Source: IDS-8 sp964491485 (GTDB lineage: Bacteria; Pseudomonadota; Gammaproteobacteria; Steroidobacterales; Woeseiaceae). From it: a stretch of DNA of 64,000 nt. Shown here piece after piece: positions 33,654 to 40,068 of this stretch. How positions within the stretch are numbered: position 1 is the stretch's first letter; each line of letters starts with the position of its first letter. The translations under genes and the position numbers were made by a program. The notes under the pieces were generated by a model. That model made no database searches and was not told the DNA's origin. It saw only the letters and a list, made by a program, of their open reading frames with translations. Where the stretch lies: assembly GCA_964491485.1 (NCBI GenBank), contig CAZBGV010000003.1, forward strand, positions 23,992 to 87,991, in the 5' to 3' direction.

Positions 33654-35917
33654 CGGGGCGCCGACTCGCTGCCCGCGTTCGCGCCTGCACCGTCGGGTTC
33701 GCGGCGCGGGTCGCGAGCACGGCACGCCGGCTGCGCGAGGCCGCCGCCGGCCGGCGGCGCAACGCGCGGCGCGCCGGAAAGCGCGTGCTGATCCGCGAAA
33801 TCCTGACGCTGCAGATCGTCATCACCGCAATCATCGGCGCGCTGGCGATCGCGGGCCTCTACTGGGGCGGCCAGTGGGTGCTGCAGGACAACTACAGCCG
33901 CTGGGCGGTGCAATGGGCCGGGGAGCTGAACGAGCTCGGCGCGCCGCTGTACCTGCGGCACGACGAGGAGGTCGTGCTCAGGCTCGAAAGCTTCATCGGC
34001 AAGTATCCCGAGATCGACCGCGTCACTTATTACTACGAGGACGGCACGCCGCTTTATTCGATCGAGAATCGCCTGCCGGCGGCGCCGCCCGTGCAGGCCC
34101 TGCCGCCCGCGCTGCAGGATGAGCTGTCGGCGCTCGTCGGCAGCGACCGGCCGTACCTGATCGACAGTCACCTGTTCGACGTGCGCAGCTTCACGATCCT
34201 CGCGCCGATCTGGACCGAATCGATCGCGAGCGACGGGCTGTTCGGCTTCGATCCGTCGTCGCCCCCGCCGAGCGCCCGCGACCTCTCGGGATTCGTCGGC
34301 CTGGACCTCGATTTCAGTGTCTTCCATGCGCGGCTGGTGAAGAACATCCAGATCGCGACCAGCGTGCTGCTGCTCCTCCTCGTGGTCTCCGGCTTGCTCG
34401 GCCGGCGCACGTTGCGCCGGGCGCTCATGGCGATCTCGGACCTGCAGCAGCCGATCGCGGAGCTCGCGAAGGGCAATCTTTCCGTGGAGTTCAAGCCGGC
34501 GCGGCACCGCGAGATCTCGGAGATCGTGGAGGCGCTCGAGTCCACGGCGTCGGCGCTCGGCGAGCGGAACGAGAGGCTGTCGCGGCTCGCGAATCACGAT
34601 CCGCTGACCGGGCTGTACAACCGGCGGCGCTTCGTCGAGGAGCTGCGGAAGGAAGTCCGGCAGGCCGGCGGCGGCCGGCCGGGCGGCGCGCTGCTGTTCA
34701 TCGATCTCGACCAGTTCAAGTACGTGAACGACACCTGCGGGCATCCGGCCGGCGACAGGCTGATCCGCAAGGTGGCCGACCAGCTCGGCCGTTCCGTGGC
34801 CGGGCGCGGCATCGTCGCGCGCTTCGGCGGCGACGAGTTCGTGGTGCTGGCGACCGGCGTGTCACGCGGCGGGGCGCGCGCGCTCGCCGAATCCGTGCTC
34901 GAGGACATGCGCAGGCTGGCGCACGTGGAGGACGGCAACGTCTTCCACGTGCATTGCAGCATCGGCATCGCGATGATCGGTTCCGACGGGCTGGACCACG
35001 ACGAGCTGATAGCGCAGGCCGACATCGCGTGCCGGGAAGCCAAGGCGTCCGGGCGCAACCGGCTCGCGTTCCACAGCATGTCGGGGCGCGAGGCCGAGCA
35101 GATGGTCGCGGACGTGAACTGGGTCAGCAAGCTGCGCTCCGCGATCGACAACGACGAGTTCCTGCTGCGCTACCAGCCGATCGTCTGCATCGCCTCGGGG
35201 CGAACCACCCACCACGAGGTGCTGCTGCGCCTGAAGGGCGAAGGCGGCCGGATGATCGCCCCCGAGGCCTTCCTGCCCGCGGCCGCGCGCTTCGGCCTGA
35301 TGGCGGAAATCGATACCTGGGTGGTCGAGGCGGCGGTGCGCGAGCTCGCGCGCTATCGCGGCGAATCTCCCGACCTGTGCTTCTCCCTCAATCTCTCCGT
35401 GAACGCCTTCGAGGCAGAGAACCTCGCGGGCTGGGTCGGGTCGCAGCTCGCGCGGCACGGCGTGCCGGCGGAAAGCATCGTGTTCGAGATCACGGAAAGC
35501 CTCGCGGCCCGGCACCTCGCGCACGTCGAGAAGCAGATCGACGCGTTGCGCGAGCTGGGCTGCCGCATCGCGCTCGATGATTTCGGAACGGGTTACAGCT
35601 CGTTCAGCTACCTCCAGCGGCTGCCGGTCGACATGATCAAGATCGACGGCGCATTCATCCGCGACATCGTGAACAATCCCGTCGATCAGAAGATGGTCCG
35701 GCTCATCGGCGAGATAGGGCGCGAGGCCGGCATGCGGACGGTCGCCGAGTACGTGCAGAGCAGCGCGGCCTTTTCACTGCTCGGCCGGCTCGGCATCGAT
35801 TACGCGCAAGGCTTCTATATCGGCCGGCCGAGCGCGGCGCCTATCCGCAAGGACATGCCGGTGCCGCTCGCAAGCCGCCGCGGGAGCAAGCGCAGCCCGC
35901 GCAAGCGCACGAGCTGA
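33650..35917 (+). CDS. Membrane GGDEF-EAL protein
   Basis: A 755-residue protein from GTG 33650. A basic start is followed by membrane helix 1 (about 48-72), a periplasmic domain (about 75-225), helix 2 (about 228-250), HAMP-like region, GGDEF (about 310-470; DPLTGLYNRRR, FGGDEF) and EAL (about 490-735). In the EAL part EVLLRL replaces EALxR, NLSVN, EITES, DDFGTGYSS and KIDGAFIRDI are present, and AEYV replaces AEGVE. Both activities are plausible. Its coupling to a binding protein resembles NspS-MbaA of Vibrio cholerae in layout. Confidence 0.9.
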   Translation: MTGRRLAARVRACTVGFAARVASTARRLREAAAGRRRNARRAGKRVLIREILTLQIVITAIIGALAIAGLYWGGQWVLQDNYSRWAVQWAGELNELGAPLYLRHDEEVVLRLESFIGKYPEIDRVTYYYEDGTPLYSIENRLPAAPPVQALPPALQDELSALVGSDRPYLIDSHLFDVRSFTILAPIWTESIASDGLFGFDPSSPPPSARDLSGFVGLDLDFSVFHARLVKNIQIATSVLLLLLVVSGLLGRRTLRRALMAISDLQQPIAELAKGNLSVEFKPARHREISEIVEALESTASALGERNERLSRLANHDPLTGLYNRRRFVEELRKEVRQAGGGRPGGALLFIDLDQFKYVNDTCGHPAGDRLIRKVADQLGRSVAGRGIVARFGGDEFVVLATGVSRGGARALAESVLEDMRRLAHVEDGNVFHVHCSIGIAMIGSDGLDHDELIAQADIACREAKASGRNRLAFHSMSGREAEQMVADVNWVSKLRSAIDNDEFLLRYQPIVCIASGRTTHHEVLLRLKGEGGRMIAPEAFLPAAARFGLMAEIDTWVVEAAVRELARYRGESPDLCFSLNLSVNAFEAENLAGWVGSQLARHGVPAESIVFEITESLAARHLAHVEKQIDALRELGCRIALDDFGTGYSSFSYLQRLPVDMIKIDGAFIRDIVNNPVDQKMVRLIGEIGREAGMRTVAEYVQSSAAFSLLGRLGIDYAQGFYIGRPSAAPIRKDMPVPLASRRGSKRSPRKRTS

Positions 35918-35970
35918 TCGGCAGACATTGCTCGTTCGGTATCGGCTCTCCGGCAAGTTTTTCAGCCCCG

Positions 35971-35987
35971 CTTGCAAATATTACAAG
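35971..35987. promoter_or_regulatory. Candidate activator site CTTGCAA-N3-TTACAAG
   Basis: A 7-bp near-perfect inverted repeat (one mismatch), 51 bp upstream of the sigma54 promoter at 36038. Confidence 0.5.
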
Positions 35988-36037
35988 TCGCGTCGCACGT
36001 GCCGCGCGCGGCGTTCGCCCGGTATTTCCGCGCTGCG

Positions 36038-36053
36038 TGGCACACTTGTTGCA
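36038..36053 (+). promoter_or_regulatory. Sigma54 promoter of the GAFTGA-less AAA+ gene and usp
   Basis: TGGCACACTTGTTGCA, full consensus. The leader to 36272 is long (about 220 bp) and contains the small frame 36177-36275. Confidence 0.85.
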
Positions 36054-36176
36054 GCCCGCAGCACCGGGATCGACCGCCCGTCCGACCCGCTGCGCACCGA
36101 CCCGTCCGGAGCGTGCCCAGGACATCAGGGAGCAATCGCCAGGAACGGAGGATCTGCATCTCGCAGAAGCACGACG

Positions 36177-36275
36177 ATGACGTCTTCGATCGTCGCGCCG
36201 CACCAGCATCTTCTTCATCCGCTCGACGAGCTCGCCCGGCCGGGTGGGCGCCCGTCGCGCGAAATCCGCGAATGA
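36177..36275 (+). CDS. Possible leader peptide (32 residues) coupled to the AAA+ gene
   Basis: MTSSIVAPHQHLLHPLDELA followed by a basic tail. Its TGA overlaps the ATG of the next gene (ATGA at 36272-36275). No strong ribosome site lies at the usual distance (AGAAG at about 36164), and the AAA+ ATG has none of its own, which is the main argument for coupling. An alternative is that the AAA+ protein starts further upstream, after GGAGG at 36147-36151, at a non-standard codon. Confidence 0.35.
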   Translation: MTSSIVAPHQHLLHPLDELARPGGRPSREIRE

Positions 36276-37258
36276 ACGTGCACAGGAACGCCGCAACGGA
36301 GCTTGCAGGCTCCTCCGGCAACGGCGGCACCGCGCCGCCCACGGAGGAAGGTTTCGGACTGCTGGTCGGCCATTCCGATGCCATGCGCCGGCTCTACGAG
36401 CAGATCCGCGAGTGCGCACCCACGGACGACAGCGTTTTCCTGATCGGTGAGGCCGGCTCCGGAAAGGAACGGGTCGCGCGCACGATCCACCAGCAGAGCC
36501 GGCGCTCGCACGCGGAGTTCGCGCCGTTGTACTGCGGTGCCCTGTCGCCGGAACTGCTGGAGAGTGAGCTGTTCGGCGACGCGAAGCCGGGTTTCGGTGT
36601 GGCGAGCCGCGAGGGCACGGGTCACCTGCAGCGCGCCGCGAATGGCACCCTGTTCCTGGACGACATCACCGAAATGAACGCCGGCCTGCAGGCGCGCCTG
36701 CTGCAGGTGCTCGAGACGCGCGGCGCGGAGCCCGCGACGCGCATCATCGCCGCCACGAGCATGGATCCCGAGGAGGCGGTGGAGCGAGGCCGCCTGAACG
36801 ATGCGTTGTATCGACGCCTCGCGCAGTACCTCATCCGCGTGCCCACGCTGCGCGAGCGCAACGACGACGTGATTCTGCTCGCCGAGCACTTCCTTGCCGA
36901 GCGTAATGCCGAGACCGGTATCGTCAAGCAGTTCACCGAGGGCGCGCGCGACGCGCTCAGGGCCCACGACTGGCCGGGCAACGTGCGCGAGCTCAAGGAA
37001 GCCGTGCGCCACAGCCACCTGCTCGCGGCCGGCACGATCAGGATCGAGGATCTCCCGGGGCGCGTGTCGTCGGCCGGGCCCGGCGACGAGGACTACATTC
37101 GCGTGAACGTGGGGACGCCGCTGTCCGAAGTCGAGCGGCGCACTATCCTCTCGACGCTCGAGCACTACGACGGCGACAAGAAGAAGGCGGCGGACACGCT
37201 GCGCATCAGCCTGAAGACGCTCTATAACCGGCTGAAGCAATACAACCACCGGCGCTGA
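36272..37258 (+). CDS. Sigma54-activator-like AAA+ protein lacking the GAFTGA loop
   Basis: A 328-residue protein with no receiver. The AAA+ core begins LLVGHSDAMRRLYEQI. Walker A is intact (GEAGSGKE). The loop that should read ELFG-x3-GAFTGA reads ELFGDAKPGFGVASREGTG, so the sigma54 contact is missing. Walker B is FLDDI (DD for DE), sensor I is AATS (Ser for Asn), and the arginine-finger region is changed (LNDALYRRL). The Fis HTH is intact and ends ISLKTLYNRL, as in the activator at 17996. It has its own sigma54 promoter and overlaps usp by one base. It is most likely a DNA-binding non-activator. Confidence 0.8.
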   Translation: MNVHRNAATELAGSSGNGGTAPPTEEGFGLLVGHSDAMRRLYEQIRECAPTDDSVFLIGEAGSGKERVARTIHQQSRRSHAEFAPLYCGALSPELLESELFGDAKPGFGVASREGTGHLQRAANGTLFLDDITEMNAGLQARLLQVLETRGAEPATRIIAATSMDPEEAVERGRLNDALYRRLAQYLIRVPTLRERNDDVILLAEHFLAERNAETGIVKQFTEGARDALRAHDWPGNVRELKEAVRHSHLLAAGTIRIEDLPGRVSSAGPGDEDYIRVNVGTPLSEVERRTILSTLEHYDGDKKKAADTLRISLKTLYNRLKQYNHRR

Positions 37259-38211
37259 TGGCCAACGTCAAGACGATCCTGGTCGACGTCGAGCTCCGTG
37301 AGGGAGAGCATCCCGAGCTCATGCGCGCCGGGGAGCTCGCGGCGGCGTCCGGCGCGCGCGTGTTTCTCCTGCTCTCGGCTTTCGACTCGTCGCTTGCCGG
37401 CGGCCGCCTCCCGGACGCGCGGCGCGTCGGGGCGCTGCGCGAGCGCTGGCTCGCGGAGCTTGCGACCTGGCTGGCCGGGCAGGCACGGGTGCTCGAAGCC
37501 GTGGGTATCGACACCGAAAGCGCGGTCGCCTGGCATTCGCCGCGCTACGACGCGGTGCTGGCGCGCGCCGCGGAGCTCGAGGCCGACGTGATCGTGCGCG
37601 CCGCGCACCGCGAAACGGCCGTCGGCCGTTTCCTGTTCGGCGCCGCGGACTGGGAGCTGGTGCGCCGCGCTCCGCAACCGGTCTGGATCGTGCGCCGCGG
37701 GAAGGGCCTTCGCGAGCGGGGAGCCCGCGTGCTCGCGGCAGTGGACCCCGCGCATCCCGGCGAGCAGAAGGCCGGCCTCGACCGGCGCCTGTTGAGCGCC
37801 GGGCAGCGCATCGTGAATCTTTTCGGCGGCGAGCTGCACATCTTCCACGCCTATCGTCCGGCGACCGCCGTGGCCCCGGTCGCGGCGACCGGACACCAGG
37901 CGGCGCTGCCGGCGCTCGCGGTCGGTCCCGAGATCATCGAGGAGCTGCGCGCCCTGCGCCGGGCGGAGCTCTGCGCGCTCGCGAAGCCCTTCGGAGTACC
38001 CGAGGACCGCATCCACCTGGTGGCGGGCGAAACGAAAAGCGCGCTCCTCGAGCGGGTCGACGCGCTCGGCATCGACGTGGTGCTCGCGGGAGCCGTCGCG
38101 CGCGGCCGTATCGAGCGCCTGCTGATCGGCAGCACGGCGGAGCGCATCCTCGATGCCGTGCCCTGCGACGTGGTCGTGCTGAAGCCGGAAGCGTTCCCGG
38201 ACACCGCCTGA
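37258..38211 (+). CDS. Tandem universal stress protein (UspE-like)
   Basis: A 317-residue cytoplasmic protein made of two Usp domains (about 1-150 and 155-310). The second ends with the nucleotide-loop pattern DVVLAGAVARGRIERLLIGS, then TAERILDAVPCDVVVLKP. The first is more degenerate (RETAVGRFLFGAADWELVRR). Its ATG shares one base with the stop of the AAA+ gene, so it is in the same sigma54-driven operon. Usp proteins help survival in starvation and oxidative or respiratory stress. Confidence 0.88.
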   Translation: MANVKTILVDVELREGEHPELMRAGELAAASGARVFLLLSAFDSSLAGGRLPDARRVGALRERWLAELATWLAGQARVLEAVGIDTESAVAWHSPRYDAVLARAAELEADVIVRAAHRETAVGRFLFGAADWELVRRAPQPVWIVRRGKGLRERGARVLAAVDPAHPGEQKAGLDRRLLSAGQRIVNLFGGELHIFHAYRPATAVAPVAATGHQAALPALAVGPEIIEELRALRRAELCALAKPFGVPEDRIHLVAGETKSALLERVDALGIDVVLAGAVARGRIERLLIGSTAERILDAVPCDVVVLKPEAFPDTA

Positions 38212-38240
38212 GGAGTCGCCGTCCGGCGGCGCGGGCGGCG

Positions 38241-38738
38241 TCAGCCGTGGTCGGGGAAATCGATCTTTGCGTGCCGGCCCTGGTCCTCGTCGAGGGTGTT
38301 CCCGGTGGCGAGCGCCCTGGCCGCGTCGAACATGAAGCGCACCGCTTCGACGCCGGAGCGGTCCCAGTATTCGGCGTAAGTCGGCACGACCTCGAGCAGG
38401 ATCAGCGTCGGGTCGTTGCGCCCTTTCGGGAACCAGAGCTCCTGGACCTCGTTCCACAGCGCGTTGATGCGCTCCGGATCGCGCGTGGCGCGGACCGTGC
38501 CGGAGATCGAGAGGAACGTGGAGCGGCCCTGCATGGCGAGGTTGACGAACGGCTCGTCGGTGATCTCCTCGAGCTTGCCGCTGTCCACGCTCGTGATGAA
38601 CCAGACGTGGCCGTCTTCGGTCGCATCGGCGATCGCCATCGGCCGCGAGCGCAGCTCCGCATCCCGGCGCGTCACGAGCATGGCATGCTCGAAGGATTTC
38701 AGCACGTCGACGAATTCGTGCTCGCGTTGACCGTTCAT
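38241..38738 (-). CDS. Pyridoxamine 5'-phosphate oxidase-fold protein (general stress protein 26-like)
   Basis: A 165-residue protein with the split-barrel flavin fold: FEHAMLVTRRDAELRSRPMA, then HVWFITSVDSGKLEEI, NLAMQGRSTFLSISG and a C-terminal ALATGNTLDEDQGRHAKIDF. This matches the stress-protein-26 branch, which binds flavin. ATG 38738 is chosen over 38816 because the sigma54 promoter lies between them (40 bp before 38738). It is back-to-back with the DUF6491-like gene. Confidence 0.85.
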   Translation of the reverse strand: MNGQREHEFVDVLKSFEHAMLVTRRDAELRSRPMAIADATEDGHVWFITSVDSGKLEEITDEPFVNLAMQGRSTFLSISGTVRATRDPERINALWNEVQELWFPKGRNDPTLILLEVVPTYAEYWDRSGVEAVRFMFDAARALATGNTLDEDQGRHAKIDFPDHG

Positions 38739-38777
38739 TCGACCTCCTGTCGCACGGCGGGTACATTTTTGGCATTT

Positions 38778-38793
38778 TGCAAGCATCGTGCCA
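38778..38793 (-). promoter_or_regulatory. Sigma54 promoter of the stress-protein-26-like gene
   Basis: On the minus strand TGGCACGATGCTTGCA, full consensus. Only 17 bp separate its -24 end from that of the + promoter at 38811. Confidence 0.87.
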
Positions 38794-38810
38794 CGACGGG
38801 TTGCCCGCGC

Positions 38811-38826
38811 TGGCACGCCGAATGCA
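38811..38826 (+). promoter_or_regulatory. Sigma54 promoter of the DUF6491-like gene
   Basis: TGGCACGCCGAATGCA; GG-N10-GC kept, -12 box ATGCA. 36 bp before ATG 38862. Confidence 0.75.
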
Positions 38827-38861
38827 TCGTGATGACCATTTACGGAAGGAGAGGATTGACG

Positions 38862-39266
38862 ATGAAGGCGACCTTATCCGGGCTGCTCGCTCTCGTCGTT
38901 CTCGCGGGACTCGCCGCCCCGGCGGCCGCGCAGGACGAGGAAGACGAGCGCAACATGGACGCGAGGCATTGCGTTTACATCCAGGCCATCGACGGCATCG
39001 ACATCGTCGACGCGCGCACCCTGATCTTCAGGATGCGCAACGGCGACGTGTACCGGAATCGCCTGCCGCGCCAGTGTCCGGGCTTGCGCCCGCGCGTCAC
39101 GCTGATGTACCGCAGCTCCGTCGGGCAGCTGTGCAGCGTCGACATCATCACCGTGCTCCAGGATCGCGGTTTCGGGTTCTTCCCGGGCGCATCCTGCGGG
39201 CTCGGGATGTTCGAGCCCATTACGAAAGACATCGCCGACGAGCTCCTGCGTTCGGGCAAGGACTGA
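38862..39266 (+). CDS. Small exported cysteine-containing protein (DUF6491-like)
   Basis: A 134-residue protein with a cleavable signal (VLAGLAAPAAAQ). The mature part has four cysteines (RHC, RQC, QLC, ASC) and the pattern ARTLIFRMRNGDVYRNRLPR, then CSVDIITVL and PGASCGLGMF. This resembles DUF6491, a periplasmic family of unknown role; the name is from pattern memory. GGAAGGAGAGG precedes ATG 38862. A sigma54 promoter drives it. Confidence 0.7.
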   Translation: MKATLSGLLALVVLAGLAAPAAAQDEEDERNMDARHCVYIQAIDGIDIVDARTLIFRMRNGDVYRNRLPRQCPGLRPRVTLMYRSSVGQLCSVDIITVLQDRGFGFFPGASCGLGMFEPITKDIADELLRSGKD

Positions 39267-39279
39267 CGGTCGCCGCGTC

Positions 39280-39313
39280 GGCGGCGCCCGCGCCCTCAGG
39301 AGCGGGCGCCGCC
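39280..39313. terminator. Bidirectional hairpin between convergent genes
   Basis: GGCGGCGCCCGC (39280-39291) and GCGGGCGCCGCC (39302-39313) form a 12-bp perfect stem after the DUF6491-like stop, overlapping the end of the MarR gene. No T-run. Confidence 0.5.
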
Positions 39314-39853
39314 TGACCCCGGTCCCGACCCGGGCTCGGACGCGTTTTCCTCCTGCCGCGCCGTCAGGCGGTCGATGTCGCCGATGTCGAGCACCGGCGA
39401 AGCGTCGATCGCCCCGGCATCGAGCAATGCGGCGACCCGCTCCAGCGCGGCGACGAGCAGCGCCTGCTCCCAGTCCTCGAGCGCCTGGAACCGCTGGCGG
39501 AAGCGGTCGTGCAGCAGGTCGGGAGAATTCGCGAGCGTGCGGCGGCCGCTTTCCGTCACTTCCACCCAGATGCGCCGCCGGTCCTCGGTATCGCGCCGCC
39601 GGCGCACCAGCCCCGCGCGCTCGAGCTTGTCGACCAGCGACGTGACCGTGGCCTGCGTCAGGCGCGCCGCGCGCGCCAGCGTGCTGGGCAGCACCTGGCC
39701 GTGGCGCGCGACGATCTGCAGCATGATGAGCTGCGAGGTCGTGAGACCGGTGCGGCTCGCGAGCAGGCGCGAATTGAGCTCGGTGGCGCGCAGGATGCGC
39801 CGGAGCGCCACCAGCGCCGTCTCGGAACGGTCCTCCGGCGTGCGGCCGCTCAT
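39296..39853 (-). CDS. MarR-family regulator, candidate repressor of the ectoine operon
   Basis: A 185-residue protein with a MarR winged helix: TTSQLIMLQIVARHGQVLPS, LARAARLTQATVTSLVDKLE and the wing RRRDTEDRRRIWVEVTESG. It is divergent from ectA with 215 bp between them. MarR proteins named EctR (methylotrophs) and CosR (Vibrio) control ectoine genes, so the same role is likely here. ATTTGCAAAT, a perfect 10-bp palindrome 43 bp before its own start (39896-39905), could be an operator. Confidence 0.82.
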   Translation of the reverse strand: MSGRTPEDRSETALVALRRILRATELNSRLLASRTGLTTSQLIMLQIVARHGQVLPSTLARAARLTQATVTSLVDKLERAGLVRRRRDTEDRRRIWVEVTESGRRTLANSPDLLHDRFRQRFQALEDWEQALLVAALERVAALLDAGAIDASPVLDIGDIDRLTARQEENASEPGSGPGSGGARS

Positions 39854-40048
39854 GCCGACCCCGCGACGGTGGCCGGGCGGCGCCGACGGCCGATAATTTG
39901 CAAATCGAAATTCATACGGGCACGTTTCCGGTACGCGCAGCCGTTGCTGCGCTATTTTTCTTCCAGAAGAGTCAGCTATTTACTCGCCATCGCGGCGAGA
40001 GCACTCGCGGTGAACGCTGCTGCGGTTTCAATCATCCGGCCAGTTGTT

Positions 40049-40054
40049 TAGAAT
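40049..40054 (+). promoter_or_regulatory. -10 element of the ectoine operon
   Basis: TAGAAT lies only 14 bp before ATG 40069, implying an almost leaderless mRNA. It sits inside TTGTTTAGAATGACAA (TTGT/ACAA ends), a plausible MarR-type site. TTTCAA at 40026-40031 is a possible -35 with a 17-bp spacer. Confidence 0.4.
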
Positions 40055-40068
40055 GACAAACCAATTCC

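Noticed and set aside
38770..38785. + strand TGGCATTTTGCAAGCA as a further sigma54 promoter
   Set aside because: GG-N10-GC holds by chance, but the -12 box is AAGCA and it overlaps the better minus-strand promoter at 38778-38793.
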